This document shows positions 26,447 to 34,619 of a DNA stretch of 64,000 bases, piece by piece. A model generated the notes under the pieces. The model did no database searches, was not told the DNA's origin, and saw only the letters and a list, made by a program, of their open reading frames with translations. Both the position numbers and the translations under genes were made by a program. Origin of the DNA: Roseivirga sp. (GTDB lineage: Bacteria; Bacteroidota; Bacteroidia; Cytophagales; Cyclobacteriaceae). The first letter of the stretch is position 1. Every line of letters begins with the position of its first letter. The stretch lies in the NCBI GenBank assembly GCA_029262895.1, contig JAJCYM010000070.1, positions 109,951 through 173,950 on the forward strand, given 5' to 3'.

Positions 26447-27835
26447 ATGCCACTCAGAAATAAGACTACGCTCGCAGGGCTAATATTATTCTCCCTTGTT
26501 TTTATTACCAGTAATTCTTTTGCCCAGGAAGCGGCACCGCCTCAACTGGACAAACGGATTTATGAGATTATTCAAAATTCATCTGCCGATAGGATAGAAA
26601 CTGATATTCGGACTTTAGCCAATTTTGGTACCAGGAATACCTTTTCGGATACCGTTTCTAATACAAGAGGCATCGGGGCAGCCCGGAGATGGATCAAATC
26701 AGAATTCGAAAAGATATCAAAGGACTGTGGAGGATGTCTGGAGGTGTTTTATCAAAGGGATTTTGTTGAAAAGAGAGAGGGGAGTCGCATCCCTCATAGT
26801 GCCTGGATTGTGAATGTGGTTGCGGTGATTAGAGGAACCGACTACCCTAATTCTTATGTGATGATGTCCGGAGACATTGATTCGAGGGCATCAAACACCA
26901 TGAATTTTGAAATAGATGCTCCAGGAGCCAATGACAACGCATCAGGTATGGCAGGTACCATTGAGGCGGCCAGAGTACTTTCCAAGTACAGATTCAAGCA
27001 CAGTGTAGCTTTTGTCGGCCTTTCAGGTGAAGAACAAGGGTTATTTGGAGGAAGAGGTCTTGCCAAGCATGCTCAGGACAACGGTTGGGAGATGATCGGC
27101 ATTTTGAACAATGATATGATTGGAAATATCGAAGGGGTAGATGGTGTAATTGACAACAGAACCTTCCGAATTTTTTCTGAACCCGTACCAGCCAATGAGA
27201 CTGACAGGCAACGAGGGGCGAGGAGATTTTCCGGAGGAGAAGTTGATGGAATTTCTCGACAGCTGGCCAGGTTTATCCATAGGCAAGTGAAAGATTACAT
27301 GCCTGAAATGAATCCTATGATGATTTATCGCCTCGATCGTTTTGGTAGGGGTGGACACCATAGGCCTTTTAATGACCTAGGTTTTGCCGGTGTTCGAATT
27401 ATGGAAGCGCATGAGAACTACAATCGTCAACATCAGAACATTCGTGAGGAAAACGGAATTAAGTACGGAGATGTAGTAGAGGGGGTGAACTTTCAATATG
27501 CTAAAAAATTGACTGCCGTAAATGCCATTTCATTAGCCGGTTTGGCCTGGGCTCCTCCAAAGCCAACTGATGTAAGAATTGGTGGGGCCGTCAGGCCATC
27601 TACTGTATTGCAATGGGCGGAGACAAATGATAAGAATATTGCAGGCTATAAGATTTATTGGAGACTTACCACGTCACCAACTTGGGACAATTCTGTCTAT
27701 GTGTCGGGAGTCAATACACATACACTTGAGGGTATCGTAATTGATAATTACTACTTCGGTGTGGCTGCAGTTGGCAAGGATGGCAATGAATCACCAGTGG
27801 TATTTCCGTATCAGCAGATTAGAAGGAGAAGATAA
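26447..27835 (+). CDS. Secreted M28-family metallopeptidase with a fibronectin III-like tail
   Basis: 462 residues from the ATG that opens a signal peptide (TTLAGLILFSLVFITSNSFAQ); the track start adds a 30-residue leader without support. The M28 core shows GANDNASG (bridging aspartate), SGEEQGLFGG (catalytic glutamates), NNDMIGN (zinc aspartate) and a late GGHHRPFND histidine. The first zinc ligand, normally a histidine in an H-x-D-S motif, is aspartate here (GDIDSR). A C-terminal beta domain (about 365-455) resembles fibronectin III. It probably trims peptides outside the cytoplasm and may feed the nearby SusCD system. Confidence 0.86.
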   Translation: MPLRNKTTLAGLILFSLVFITSNSFAQEAAPPQLDKRIYEIIQNSSADRIETDIRTLANFGTRNTFSDTVSNTRGIGAARRWIKSEFEKISKDCGGCLEVFYQRDFVEKREGSRIPHSAWIVNVVAVIRGTDYPNSYVMMSGDIDSRASNTMNFEIDAPGANDNASGMAGTIEAARVLSKYRFKHSVAFVGLSGEEQGLFGGRGLAKHAQDNGWEMIGILNNDMIGNIEGVDGVIDNRTFRIFSEPVPANETDRQRGARRFSGGEVDGISRQLARFIHRQVKDYMPEMNPMMIYRLDRFGRGGHHRPFNDLGFAGVRIMEAHENYNRQHQNIREENGIKYGDVVEGVNFQYAKKLTAVNAISLAGLAWAPPKPTDVRIGGAVRPSTVLQWAETNDKNIAGYKIYWRLTTSPTWDNSVYVSGVNTHTLEGIVIDNYYFGVAAVGKDGNESPVVFPYQQIRRRR

Positions 27836-27860
27836 GAGAGATTAGAAATTCAAGAAAGTA

Positions 27861-27890
27861 AAAGAGCGGCCTGGCCGCTCTTTTTAGTTG
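27861..27890. terminator. Bidirectional terminator between convergent genes
   Basis: AAAGAGCGGC, loop CTG, GCCGCTCTTT, followed by TT. A perfect 10-bp stem with A and T flanks lies between the M28 stop and the stop of the GIN-domain gene, so it can end transcription from both sides. Confidence 0.85.
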
Positions 27891-30337
27891 TTCTCAAAAA
27901 TGTAATCTTCAAGTTTTTTCCAGCTATCCGGATTATTCAATTTCATTTCTTCTCCGCCACCATCAGCCTCAAACTTAAAACCATTATCATTTAAATCTGC
28001 TAGAATCACTCGTTTTCCAATGATGTAGAGTTTCCTGTTGTGTCTTAGCTTGATTCCGTATTTATCAAGCATTTTTTGGTAATAGCTCAGGCTCGACTCT
28101 TTGATTCGTTTCCCATTGGCAGTTAGGCTTTTGTTGGTGAAAGTCAGGGTGATGCGCTCGTCTTCAGATTTTATGTAACCATCAGAACCCAAGTAACTGA
28201 TTACATCATCTCTTAATGTTTGAAATTTTTCTCTCGCGATTTTGTTGTCCGCAAAAGAGTAACGTTTGCTCTCTACCTCAAGTTGGTCATAATGAAAGGT
28301 GCCTCGCTGGGCATTTCTTCCATAATTTATGTCCATGTATTCAGTGTTCCCACTTAATTCTAAATCTCCACCGGAAAGCTCTACGGTAAGGGATTTAGTG
28401 TCTATATCCATCCAAGCAGCTCCTACATCCCCGGAAGTAATCACTAGCTCATCTGCCTTGATCGTGTTTTCAGTACGAAGTTCAGATGCCCCATCGATAT
28501 GAATATCATTGAGTTGATCACTGGTTACATAAACTTCGATCCTTTCACCCTGAGGAGTGCCTTTAGTGTCAATTTTAAGCAGTCCGTTAACTACCTTGGT
28601 GGTGACATCCTTAATAGGCATTCCCCATACCTTAACTTCAATGTCATCTTGTGCTCCATAGGTCAGATAAACGACCGCCACACCAGAAGTACGAATCTTT
28701 TTGAAATTCGGGACGGACCTGGATTCGGTTTGAACCTTATCCGAATCAATTGGGGTTTCTTCACCATCAACGTGATCAAATTTGCCTATAGTTAACAATC
28801 CGTTCGCAGAAATAACCTCATTGTTGAAGATAGAAAGACTCATCAAATCCTCTTCGAGAATAGTTCCGATCACTGTCTCAGAGTTCATTTTGCCTTGCAT
28901 AGTGCCATCGAATTGTTCACCGTTAAATTTGCCGACAAAGATGAAATCTACACTCATAAGAATTTTCCGATCTAATCCTCTTTGGACTCGATGCTTGTCT
29001 AAGATCCCAACGTACTTTGAGAATTGATTCTCATTTAGTTTTTGGCCATTGACTTCAATTTCTTGAGGCCTGATCAACATTCTCACATTATCCCTGTTGG
29101 TTGAGATGATGTCATCATCGTTCAATTGACTATAAAGTGCCCTTTTGAGTTTTTTAACCTCACGAGTGTTCATCAAGGCTGGTTTGGATGAATTCGGATT
29201 CGATGGTGAAATGAGGTTTGTGGATGGGTTCGGTGTAGGTTTACGATTGGATTTCGTATTCAAGATGTTGACCGATTCTTTTCCAGTATCTAGTAATTGG
29301 CTATTGGAAGAATTGCTGTCAATTAACTTTTGACCCTGTTCGAGTTTTCCTTGTGACTCACTGCCATTTCCTCGTGTCTGATTGATGATACTTTCCTTTG
29401 GTATAGTTGTTAGGTCTGGGGAGAGTATGGATGGACTAGGGATACTAGTGATAGTGTCTAACGGTTTGCCGAAAAGGTCAGAACCTGCAGAAGAATTACC
29501 AGAGAACTTAATGTCCATGTTTTTTCCTAAAGCCTGGCCGTCAAAACCATCGTTTCCAAAATTGCCGACCATGATATAGTCTTTATGAGTAACTAGTTTC
29601 TGATTTTCACCAGGCATGATATTATAGCTGGCCATTAAATCAGCGTACTTTTTATAAAGCACTGGAGCTACTTCTTTGTCGTTGATCATGAGTGCATCGG
29701 TAGTGAAAGACAAAACATTGCGATCGTCTTTGTCTTTGGTGAGTTTGTCCTGAGCAATCAATCTGAGAAACTCGCGCTTTAGTTTTCTGAGTCCACCGGG
29801 TGAGATTTTACCAATTTCGTCCTTTGCCTCTGGTTGGATGCTTTCTTTTTTAGATGCAATGGGAGTAGGATCGGTTTCTGAAACAGTTGCTGTCAGATTC
29901 GATGGCTCCGATTTTTCTTCTAACGCGGGCTTGCTTTGTGCTTCAACCGGTTTGGAATCTGTTTGTAGCTCAACCGGATCGACATCTGTTGTTGCTACAT
30001 CCTCAGGAGTGACTGTCAACACCTGTGGTGTTTCTTCAGGTTCTTCAGAAACTGCTGTTTTGATAGAATCCGTCATGATGATTTCTGGAGCCGAAATCTC
30101 CTGACCTGGGAGTTCCGGTGTAGTGGTGGTATTGAGGAAGTACAATAATGCACTGCCAACAATTGTAATTGCTGTTGTTGTCATGATAATTGAGTTTAAA
30201 TTGAGATTTTTGAACCATGTATTTCCTGGTGAAATAGTAGGCAGGGTTTTGATAATCCCTGACACCTGTTCACGAGAGAGTTCCGTTGGTACTGTTGCTA
30301 CCAATTCAAACAATTCCTCTGTGCTGTAATTTTTCAT
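27884..30337 (-). CDS. Large membrane protein with three copies of one domain and a GIN domain, coupled to an ECF sigma factor
   Basis: 817 residues. The short cytoplasmic N-terminus (about 1-47) could bind the sigma factor. One membrane helix (IIMTTTAITIVGSALLYFL) is followed by a long Ser/Thr/Pro/Glu linker. An about 85-residue unit occurs near 180-265, 395-480 and 702-790: a basic L-K-R helix, then a strand with an I/L-x-x-N/D-G/D-K-E/K turn, a K-Y/Y-Q-K helix and a closing I-x-x-G-K/N-F strand. Between copies two and three is a GIN-type beta-helix domain (FKKIRTSGVAVVYL, then IDGASEL). Similar single units occur in BlaR1-like proteins of the phylum, as I recall. It is probably a trans-membrane anti-sigma sensor. 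Confidence 0.72.
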   Translation of the reverse strand: MKNYSTEELFELVATVPTELSREQVSGIIKTLPTISPGNTWFKNLNLNSIIMTTTAITIVGSALLYFLNTTTTPELPGQEISAPEIIMTDSIKTAVSEEPEETPQVLTVTPEDVATTDVDPVELQTDSKPVEAQSKPALEEKSEPSNLTATVSETDPTPIASKKESIQPEAKDEIGKISPGGLRKLKREFLRLIAQDKLTKDKDDRNVLSFTTDALMINDKEVAPVLYKKYADLMASYNIMPGENQKLVTHKDYIMVGNFGNDGFDGQALGKNMDIKFSGNSSAGSDLFGKPLDTITSIPSPSILSPDLTTIPKESIINQTRGNGSESQGKLEQGQKLIDSNSSNSQLLDTGKESVNILNTKSNRKPTPNPSTNLISPSNPNSSKPALMNTREVKKLKRALYSQLNDDDIISTNRDNVRMLIRPQEIEVNGQKLNENQFSKYVGILDKHRVQRGLDRKILMSVDFIFVGKFNGEQFDGTMQGKMNSETVIGTILEEDLMSLSIFNNEVISANGLLTIGKFDHVDGEETPIDSDKVQTESRSVPNFKKIRTSGVAVVYLTYGAQDDIEVKVWGMPIKDVTTKVVNGLLKIDTKGTPQGERIEVYVTSDQLNDIHIDGASELRTENTIKADELVITSGDVGAAWMDIDTKSLTVELSGGDLELSGNTEYMDINYGRNAQRGTFHYDQLEVESKRYSFADNKIAREKFQTLRDDVISYLGSDGYIKSEDERITLTFTNKSLTANGKRIKESSLSYYQKMLDKYGIKLRHNRKLYIIGKRVILADLNDNGFKFEADGGGEEMKLNNPDSWKKLEDYIFENN

Positions 30338-30879
30338 AGCGTGATCGTTTGAAGGGTTTGCAATAGACTGGAAACAGGAGTGGAGGACTCATCTTGCATT
30401 AAGTGCTTGAGCTTTTGTCTTCCTCTACTAATTTTAGTTTTTACAGCACCCTCGTTGCTATTTTGAATTTCAGCGATTTCTTTCATGCTAAAACCACTTA
30501 TTTCAAAAAGCACCAACGCATCACGTTGCTTAGTGGGCAGCTTGTCCAACATGCGATAAAGCAGTTGAATGTCCAAGACTACCTCGGGGGAAACACCCTG
30601 TGAGGAGAGTCTTTCGGCTTGAAGCTCAGAAAGCTCAGTTTGATGACGCTGTTTGCGCCAAATACTGATAGATCGGTTTTTGGCCGCTCTGATCAGGTAG
30701 TGTAAAAACTGGTCCTTATTTTCAATTTTCTCAAATCGATGATAGGCAGATACCAGTACGTCTTGCACTAAATCCTGCACATCCATTTTGCCATAGGCGA
30801 GGGAGGAGCAGTAGCGCAAAAACGGCTCATGACAGGCCTGATAGGCCTTCATAAATGTTTGCTGTTTTTGATCTGCCAT
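30334..30879 (-). CDS. ECF-type RNA polymerase sigma factor paired with the GIN-domain protein
   Basis: 181 residues. Region 2 shows MDVQDLVQDVLVSAYHRFEKI and region 4 shows LPTKQRDALVLFEISGFSMKEIAEI with the helix-turn-helix SNEGAVKTKISRGRQKL. Its stop overlaps the start of the downstream membrane protein by four bases, the usual sign of a sigma/anti-sigma pair. It belongs to a different subgroup from the sigma factor of the SusCD locus. Targets cannot be seen. It diverges from the first padR gene across a 164-base spacer. Confidence 0.9.
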   Translation of the reverse strand: MADQKQQTFMKAYQACHEPFLRYCSSLAYGKMDVQDLVQDVLVSAYHRFEKIENKDQFLHYLIRAAKNRSISIWRKQRHQTELSELQAERLSSQGVSPEVVLDIQLLYRMLDKLPTKQRDALVLFEISGFSMKEIAEIQNSNEGAVKTKISRGRQKLKHLMQDESSTPVSSLLQTLQTITL

Positions 30880-31004
30880 AAATTAAAAATAAGGATTCTT
30901 GCCCCGATAGTCGTCTAGCTTTAAAAAAGGTTACACGCAAACTGTAGATGGCTGTAACCTTTTTGTCATTTCGAGCATCTATTTGTTTTACAAGGATAGA
31001 TTAA

Positions 31005-31019
31005 ATAGATTTGATCTAT
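31005..31019. promoter_or_regulatory. Palindrome overlapping the padR1 promoter (candidate operator)
   Basis: ATAGAT-TTG-ATCTAT, a perfect 6+3+6 inverted repeat, ends inside the -7 box and lies 25 bases before the padR start. The position suits auto-repression. The GAT...ATC core recurs at the second padR gene. Confidence 0.5.
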
Positions 31020-31024
31020 GTTTG
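31017..31024 (+). promoter_or_regulatory. -7 box of the padR1/permease operon
   Basis: TATGTTTG matches TAnnTTTG and overlaps the palindrome. No clean -33 TTTG is present at standard spacing, consistent with a weak, regulated promoter. Confidence 0.45.
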
Positions 31025-31043
31025 TAAATAAAATATTTGGGAT

Positions 31044-31382
31044 ATGAAAGGAACTTACATTGGTGAACTGGAAGAGCTGGTCTTGCTTGTTGTCGGTTTG
31101 CTTTACGAGGGCGCCTATGGTGTATCAGTATTGAAGGAGATAAAAGAACAAACAGGCAGAGAGGTTAATATCAGTGCTGTACATGCCGTGATGAACCGAC
31201 TTGAAGACAAAGGACTGCTTAAGTCTGAAATGGGAGGGACCTCTAATACCAGAGGCGGGAGACGAAAACGAATTTATTATCTAACTGCGGCCGGTAAATC
31301 AACTCTTGATCAGGTGAGGGAGGTAAGGGAAAAACTATATGGTCAACTTCCATCCGGAGCTTCATATTCCTTTTCAGCATGA
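31044..31382 (+). CDS. PadR-family transcriptional regulator (module 1)
   Basis: 112 residues: a winged helix with GELEELVLLVVGLLYEGAYGVSVLKEI, then VNISAVHAVMNRLEDKGLLKSEMG and RRKRIYYLTAAGKSTL, all typical of PadR. These usually repress the neighbouring transporter and respond to small molecules or envelope stress. It overlaps the FtsX-type permease gene by four bases, so they form one translational unit. Candidate operator and promoter lie immediately upstream. The C-terminal helix is short, as in PadR subfamily 2. Confidence 0.88.
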   Translation: MKGTYIGELEELVLLVVGLLYEGAYGVSVLKEIKEQTGREVNISAVHAVMNRLEDKGLLKSEMGGTSNTRGGRRKRIYYLTAAGKSTLDQVREVREKLYGQLPSGASYSFSA

Positions 31383-33964
31383 GTGATCCTAAACTACAGC
31401 CTCCTAAATGGGCCGATCGATGCCTGGGCTGGTACTGCAGTCCTCAAGTGAGGGAGCAGGTCCAGGGAGATGCGCATGAGCTCTATTATTGGAGACTGGA
31501 GGACAAGGGAAAACGAGTTGCCGATCGTGCCTTTATCTGGGATGTGGTAAGGCTTTTCAGATGGGCGAATATTAAGAGAACAACAGGTCAAAATCGAAAA
31601 ATAAACAACATTGCTATGTTCAAGAATTACTTCAAAATAGGTCTTAGAAATCTTTGGAAGCAGAAAATGTCATCTACTATTAATGTCATAGGATTGTCTA
31701 TGGCGATTGGTTGTTGTCTGGTGGCTTTCAAGTTTATAGAGATGAATTTGGTAAGAGATGATTTCCATGAAAATGGAGATAATATTTACCTCACTACCCA
31801 TACGGCATTTTTAGACGGAGGTCTAAATCGCTACGGGTTTATGTCTGTTGGGATAAGCGATTTGATGGAAGAAGATTATCCTGCGATTAAGAATATAGTG
31901 AGGTATAGTCGCAGATCTGTTTCAGTTGAACTTGGTGATCGTACTTTCGCCACATCAGCTTGTTTCGTTGATGTCAACTACCTCAACACTTTTTCTTTCG
32001 CGCTCAAGTATGGTGAGAAAGAATTATTAAAAGAACCCCGAAATATTGCGATTTCCACACCTACTGCTATCCGGTATTTTGGAGATGAATACCCAATTGG
32101 TAAGACTATTTCAATGGAATTCAGTGGTGAGAAGCGTGATTTTATCGTGGCTGGTGTATTAGAAGACATCCCAGGGAATTCAAGCATGAGACCAAATATT
32201 CTGGTGAATTTTGATCTGGTAAGGAAGGGGAAGGAACTTGAATCGATGAGAGCTCATGTATTTGTTCAGACAGTTGAGGGCACAGATATCAATGCACTGA
32301 GCTCAAGCTTTGCAAGTTTAGCTGAAGTTCAAAGAGGATATCTATTGGATAGGAAGTATGATGAAATAGGACTGCAACCACTTGAGACCATGGCCAAAAA
32401 CGCTGATGTTGTCATTGACGGTTTAGGACGTCAACTTTCATTGGCGCCAATGGTTGTGATTGCCTCGATTGGGTTGTTTATGTTAATCTTATCCATCTTC
32501 AATTATGTAAATATTGCCATATTGATGGCGACCAAACGCATGAAAGAGATAGGGGTTCGCAAGGTTATTGGAGGTCGAAGAGGGCAATTGATTGTTCAAT
32601 TCTTGACCGAAAACTTAATACTCTGTTTGATCGCTATGGCAATAGGCTGCTTATTAGCATCAGGATTTTTTCTTCCCGAATTCAATAAATTGTCAGGAAA
32701 CGATTTCACCTTAAATTTGCTCGACCACCGTAATTTATGGCTGTTTTTGGGAGCTATGCTATTTTTTATCACAGTGGTTTCAGGTGCATACCCAGCCTTT
32801 TATATATCATCGTTCAAGCCAGCCATCATTTTCAGAGGGAATCAAAAATTGGGTAAGAAAAGAAGGTTTACGGGTGTTTTACTTTCGTTCCAGTTTGTAT
32901 TAGCCATTGTTACCATTGTGGCTGGAATAATGTTTGTACGTACGAACAAGGCAAACGAGTCAAGGGCATGGGGTTATGATAAGCATGATAAAGTAGTGCT
33001 CAACATACCAAATAAAAAATACTATCCTCAGTTGAGGAATGAGTTGATGCAACAGTCTGGTATTGTAGAAATTGCGGGGAGTAGAGGCATTGTTGGAGAA
33101 TGGAGAGATCCTGAGAAGGTGATTTTAAATGATGAAACTATCACGGTGAGAATGATAGAAGGTGCATTGAACTATGTATCACTTCTCGATCTGAAATTAA
33201 GTGAAGGAAGGTACTTTCAGGAAGATTTCAAAAGTGATCAAACAAGTGCAGTGATTGTCAACCAAACCTTTATAGATAGGTTTGGTTTAGAAAATCCTTT
33301 GGAAGAAACATTGACAATTAAAGACAAGGTTGTTCAAGTGATTGGCGTGTTAGAAGATTTCCATTTTCATAATTTCGATGAAGAAATCAGTCCGGCAGTG
33401 GTAAGGGTAATTCCAGATTCTCTAATGACGCATATGACAATACAGGTGCAGGCAGGAACAGGCTTAGCCATGCAAGGAGAGATTGGAAAAACCTGGGATG
33501 CTATTATAGCAGATCACGAATACGAAAGCATGTTACAATCTGAGGTTTTCGATTTTCACTTCGAAGATGCACGAGGAATAAGCAACGTGATGGTCTTTAC
33601 AGCTTCCTTGGCCGTAATACTATCAGCTATGGGACTCTTTGGTTTAGTGTCTTTGAGCATTTCTTCCCATATCAAAGATTTCGGCATCAAGAAAATACTG
33701 GGAGCGACAGGGCTCCAGATAGGGAAGGAAGTCTACAAAAAATTTGCTTTGATTCTTGCTATAGCGATTGTCTTAGGCAGTGCAGCCGCAGTGGTAGTGA
33801 TTAATCAATTGCTCGATACTGCATATGGTTATCACGAATCGATTGGCATACTTACATTAATGCTGGCTGCAGCCATTCTTCTTGGCATTGCATGGCTAAC
33901 TATCAATTCTCAGGTAACTAAGGTACAACGGATGAATCCTGCAGAAACATTAAGGGTAGAATAA
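31379..33964 (+). CDS. MacB/FtsX-like ABC transporter permease with an N-terminal permease-prefix domain
   Basis: 861 residues. The first 75 or so (PPKWADRCLGWYCSPQVREQVQGDAHELYYWRL) match the permease prefix domain type 2 of Bacteroidota. Two repeats of MacB periplasmic domain plus FtsX helices follow: helix after NLWKQKMSSTINVIGLSMAI, three helices from about 355 (MKEIGVRKVIGG loop), a second periplasmic part, and helices at 735-860 with the DFGIKKILGAT loop. The partner ATPase is not in the window. Such permeases act in lipoprotein or antibiotic-peptide export or in mechanotransmission. Confidence 0.88.
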   Translation: MSDPKLQPPKWADRCLGWYCSPQVREQVQGDAHELYYWRLEDKGKRVADRAFIWDVVRLFRWANIKRTTGQNRKINNIAMFKNYFKIGLRNLWKQKMSSTINVIGLSMAIGCCLVAFKFIEMNLVRDDFHENGDNIYLTTHTAFLDGGLNRYGFMSVGISDLMEEDYPAIKNIVRYSRRSVSVELGDRTFATSACFVDVNYLNTFSFALKYGEKELLKEPRNIAISTPTAIRYFGDEYPIGKTISMEFSGEKRDFIVAGVLEDIPGNSSMRPNILVNFDLVRKGKELESMRAHVFVQTVEGTDINALSSSFASLAEVQRGYLLDRKYDEIGLQPLETMAKNADVVIDGLGRQLSLAPMVVIASIGLFMLILSIFNYVNIAILMATKRMKEIGVRKVIGGRRGQLIVQFLTENLILCLIAMAIGCLLASGFFLPEFNKLSGNDFTLNLLDHRNLWLFLGAMLFFITVVSGAYPAFYISSFKPAIIFRGNQKLGKKRRFTGVLLSFQFVLAIVTIVAGIMFVRTNKANESRAWGYDKHDKVVLNIPNKKYYPQLRNELMQQSGIVEIAGSRGIVGEWRDPEKVILNDETITVRMIEGALNYVSLLDLKLSEGRYFQEDFKSDQTSAVIVNQTFIDRFGLENPLEETLTIKDKVVQVIGVLEDFHFHNFDEEISPAVVRVIPDSLMTHMTIQVQAGTGLAMQGEIGKTWDAIIADHEYESMLQSEVFDFHFEDARGISNVMVFTASLAVILSAMGLFGLVSLSISSHIKDFGIKKILGATGLQIGKEVYKKFALILAIAIVLGSAAAVVVINQLLDTAYGYHESIGILTLMLAAAILLGIAWLTINSQVTKVQRMNPAETLRVE

Positions 33965-34005
33965 GAGTCGAATGGGTTGAGCATTTGTTCAACCCACTCA
34001 ACTCT
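33964..34005. terminator. Long imperfect hairpin between convergent genes
   Basis: AGAGTCGAATGGGTTGA and its complement ACTCAACTCT... pair over 17 positions with two mismatches around an eight-base loop GCATTTGT. It lies right after the permease stop and just before the stop of the opposing gene, fitting a shared terminator. Confidence 0.6.
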
Positions 34006-34010
34006 AGCGT

Positions 34011-34508
34011 TTAGAAATTTGAGACAACAAAATCTTGCAGTTTTCCCTTTGCATTCATTTTGGCATACTTCTCTATATTCTTATTCTTTGACAAGTGAGC
34101 CTTGTTTTTCTCATAGTATGCAACTACTGCTTCCAGACCTTTGAAGTTGCCTTCGAGTTTGTTGTTGTCATCTTTCGATTCAATCACATACTTGGCCCAA
34201 CCGCCCATAAATACCATTAGCAACTCAGGGTTGTCTGTAAAGGTGACAAGCTTTTTGTTGAACTCGATATGAACGACAGGGCTGCCCAAAAGCCATTCTG
34301 TCAGAAATTGACTTGCTTTTTCCCTTTTTGTAGTCTGTTCACTCGGGGGGGTTGCCATGAGCCAGTCAAAGCATTTAACAATGTCGGCCTCATGTTTGGT
34401 GTAGTCTTCTGCTTTTGAAAATTTGTAGCCTCTTGGGACGGAGAAATCCTGGCCACTTGCCCCTAATGCATAGCAAGCTAGGAGCAATACGAACATTACT
34501 CTTTTCAT
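34011..34508 (-). CDS. Secreted protein of unknown function
   Basis: 165 residues with a signal peptide (MKRVMFVLLLACYALGASGQ). The mature part starts FSVPRGYKFSKAEDY and contains CFDWLMATPPSEQTTKRE, LTEWLLGSPVVHIE and LLMVFMGGWAKYVIE. I have the impression of a conserved Bacteroidota family of this length with these motifs, but it has no functional name. It lies between the two permease modules; whether it works with them is unclear. Confidence 0.6.
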   Translation of the reverse strand: MKRVMFVLLLACYALGASGQDFSVPRGYKFSKAEDYTKHEADIVKCFDWLMATPPSEQTTKREKASQFLTEWLLGSPVVHIEFNKKLVTFTDNPELLMVFMGGWAKYVIESKDDNNKLEGNFKGLEAVVAYYEKNKAHLSKNKNIEKYAKMNAKGKLQDFVVSNF

Positions 34509-34619
34509 TGGTTTAGTTTTTGGTTGATCGGCCGAAGCCGACCTTAATTTAAGAAAAACAAAACAAAGAGTAAAGACCTAAACATCTAGTTATTAAGTCA
34601 TTGTGTTCTTAAGCCTGCG

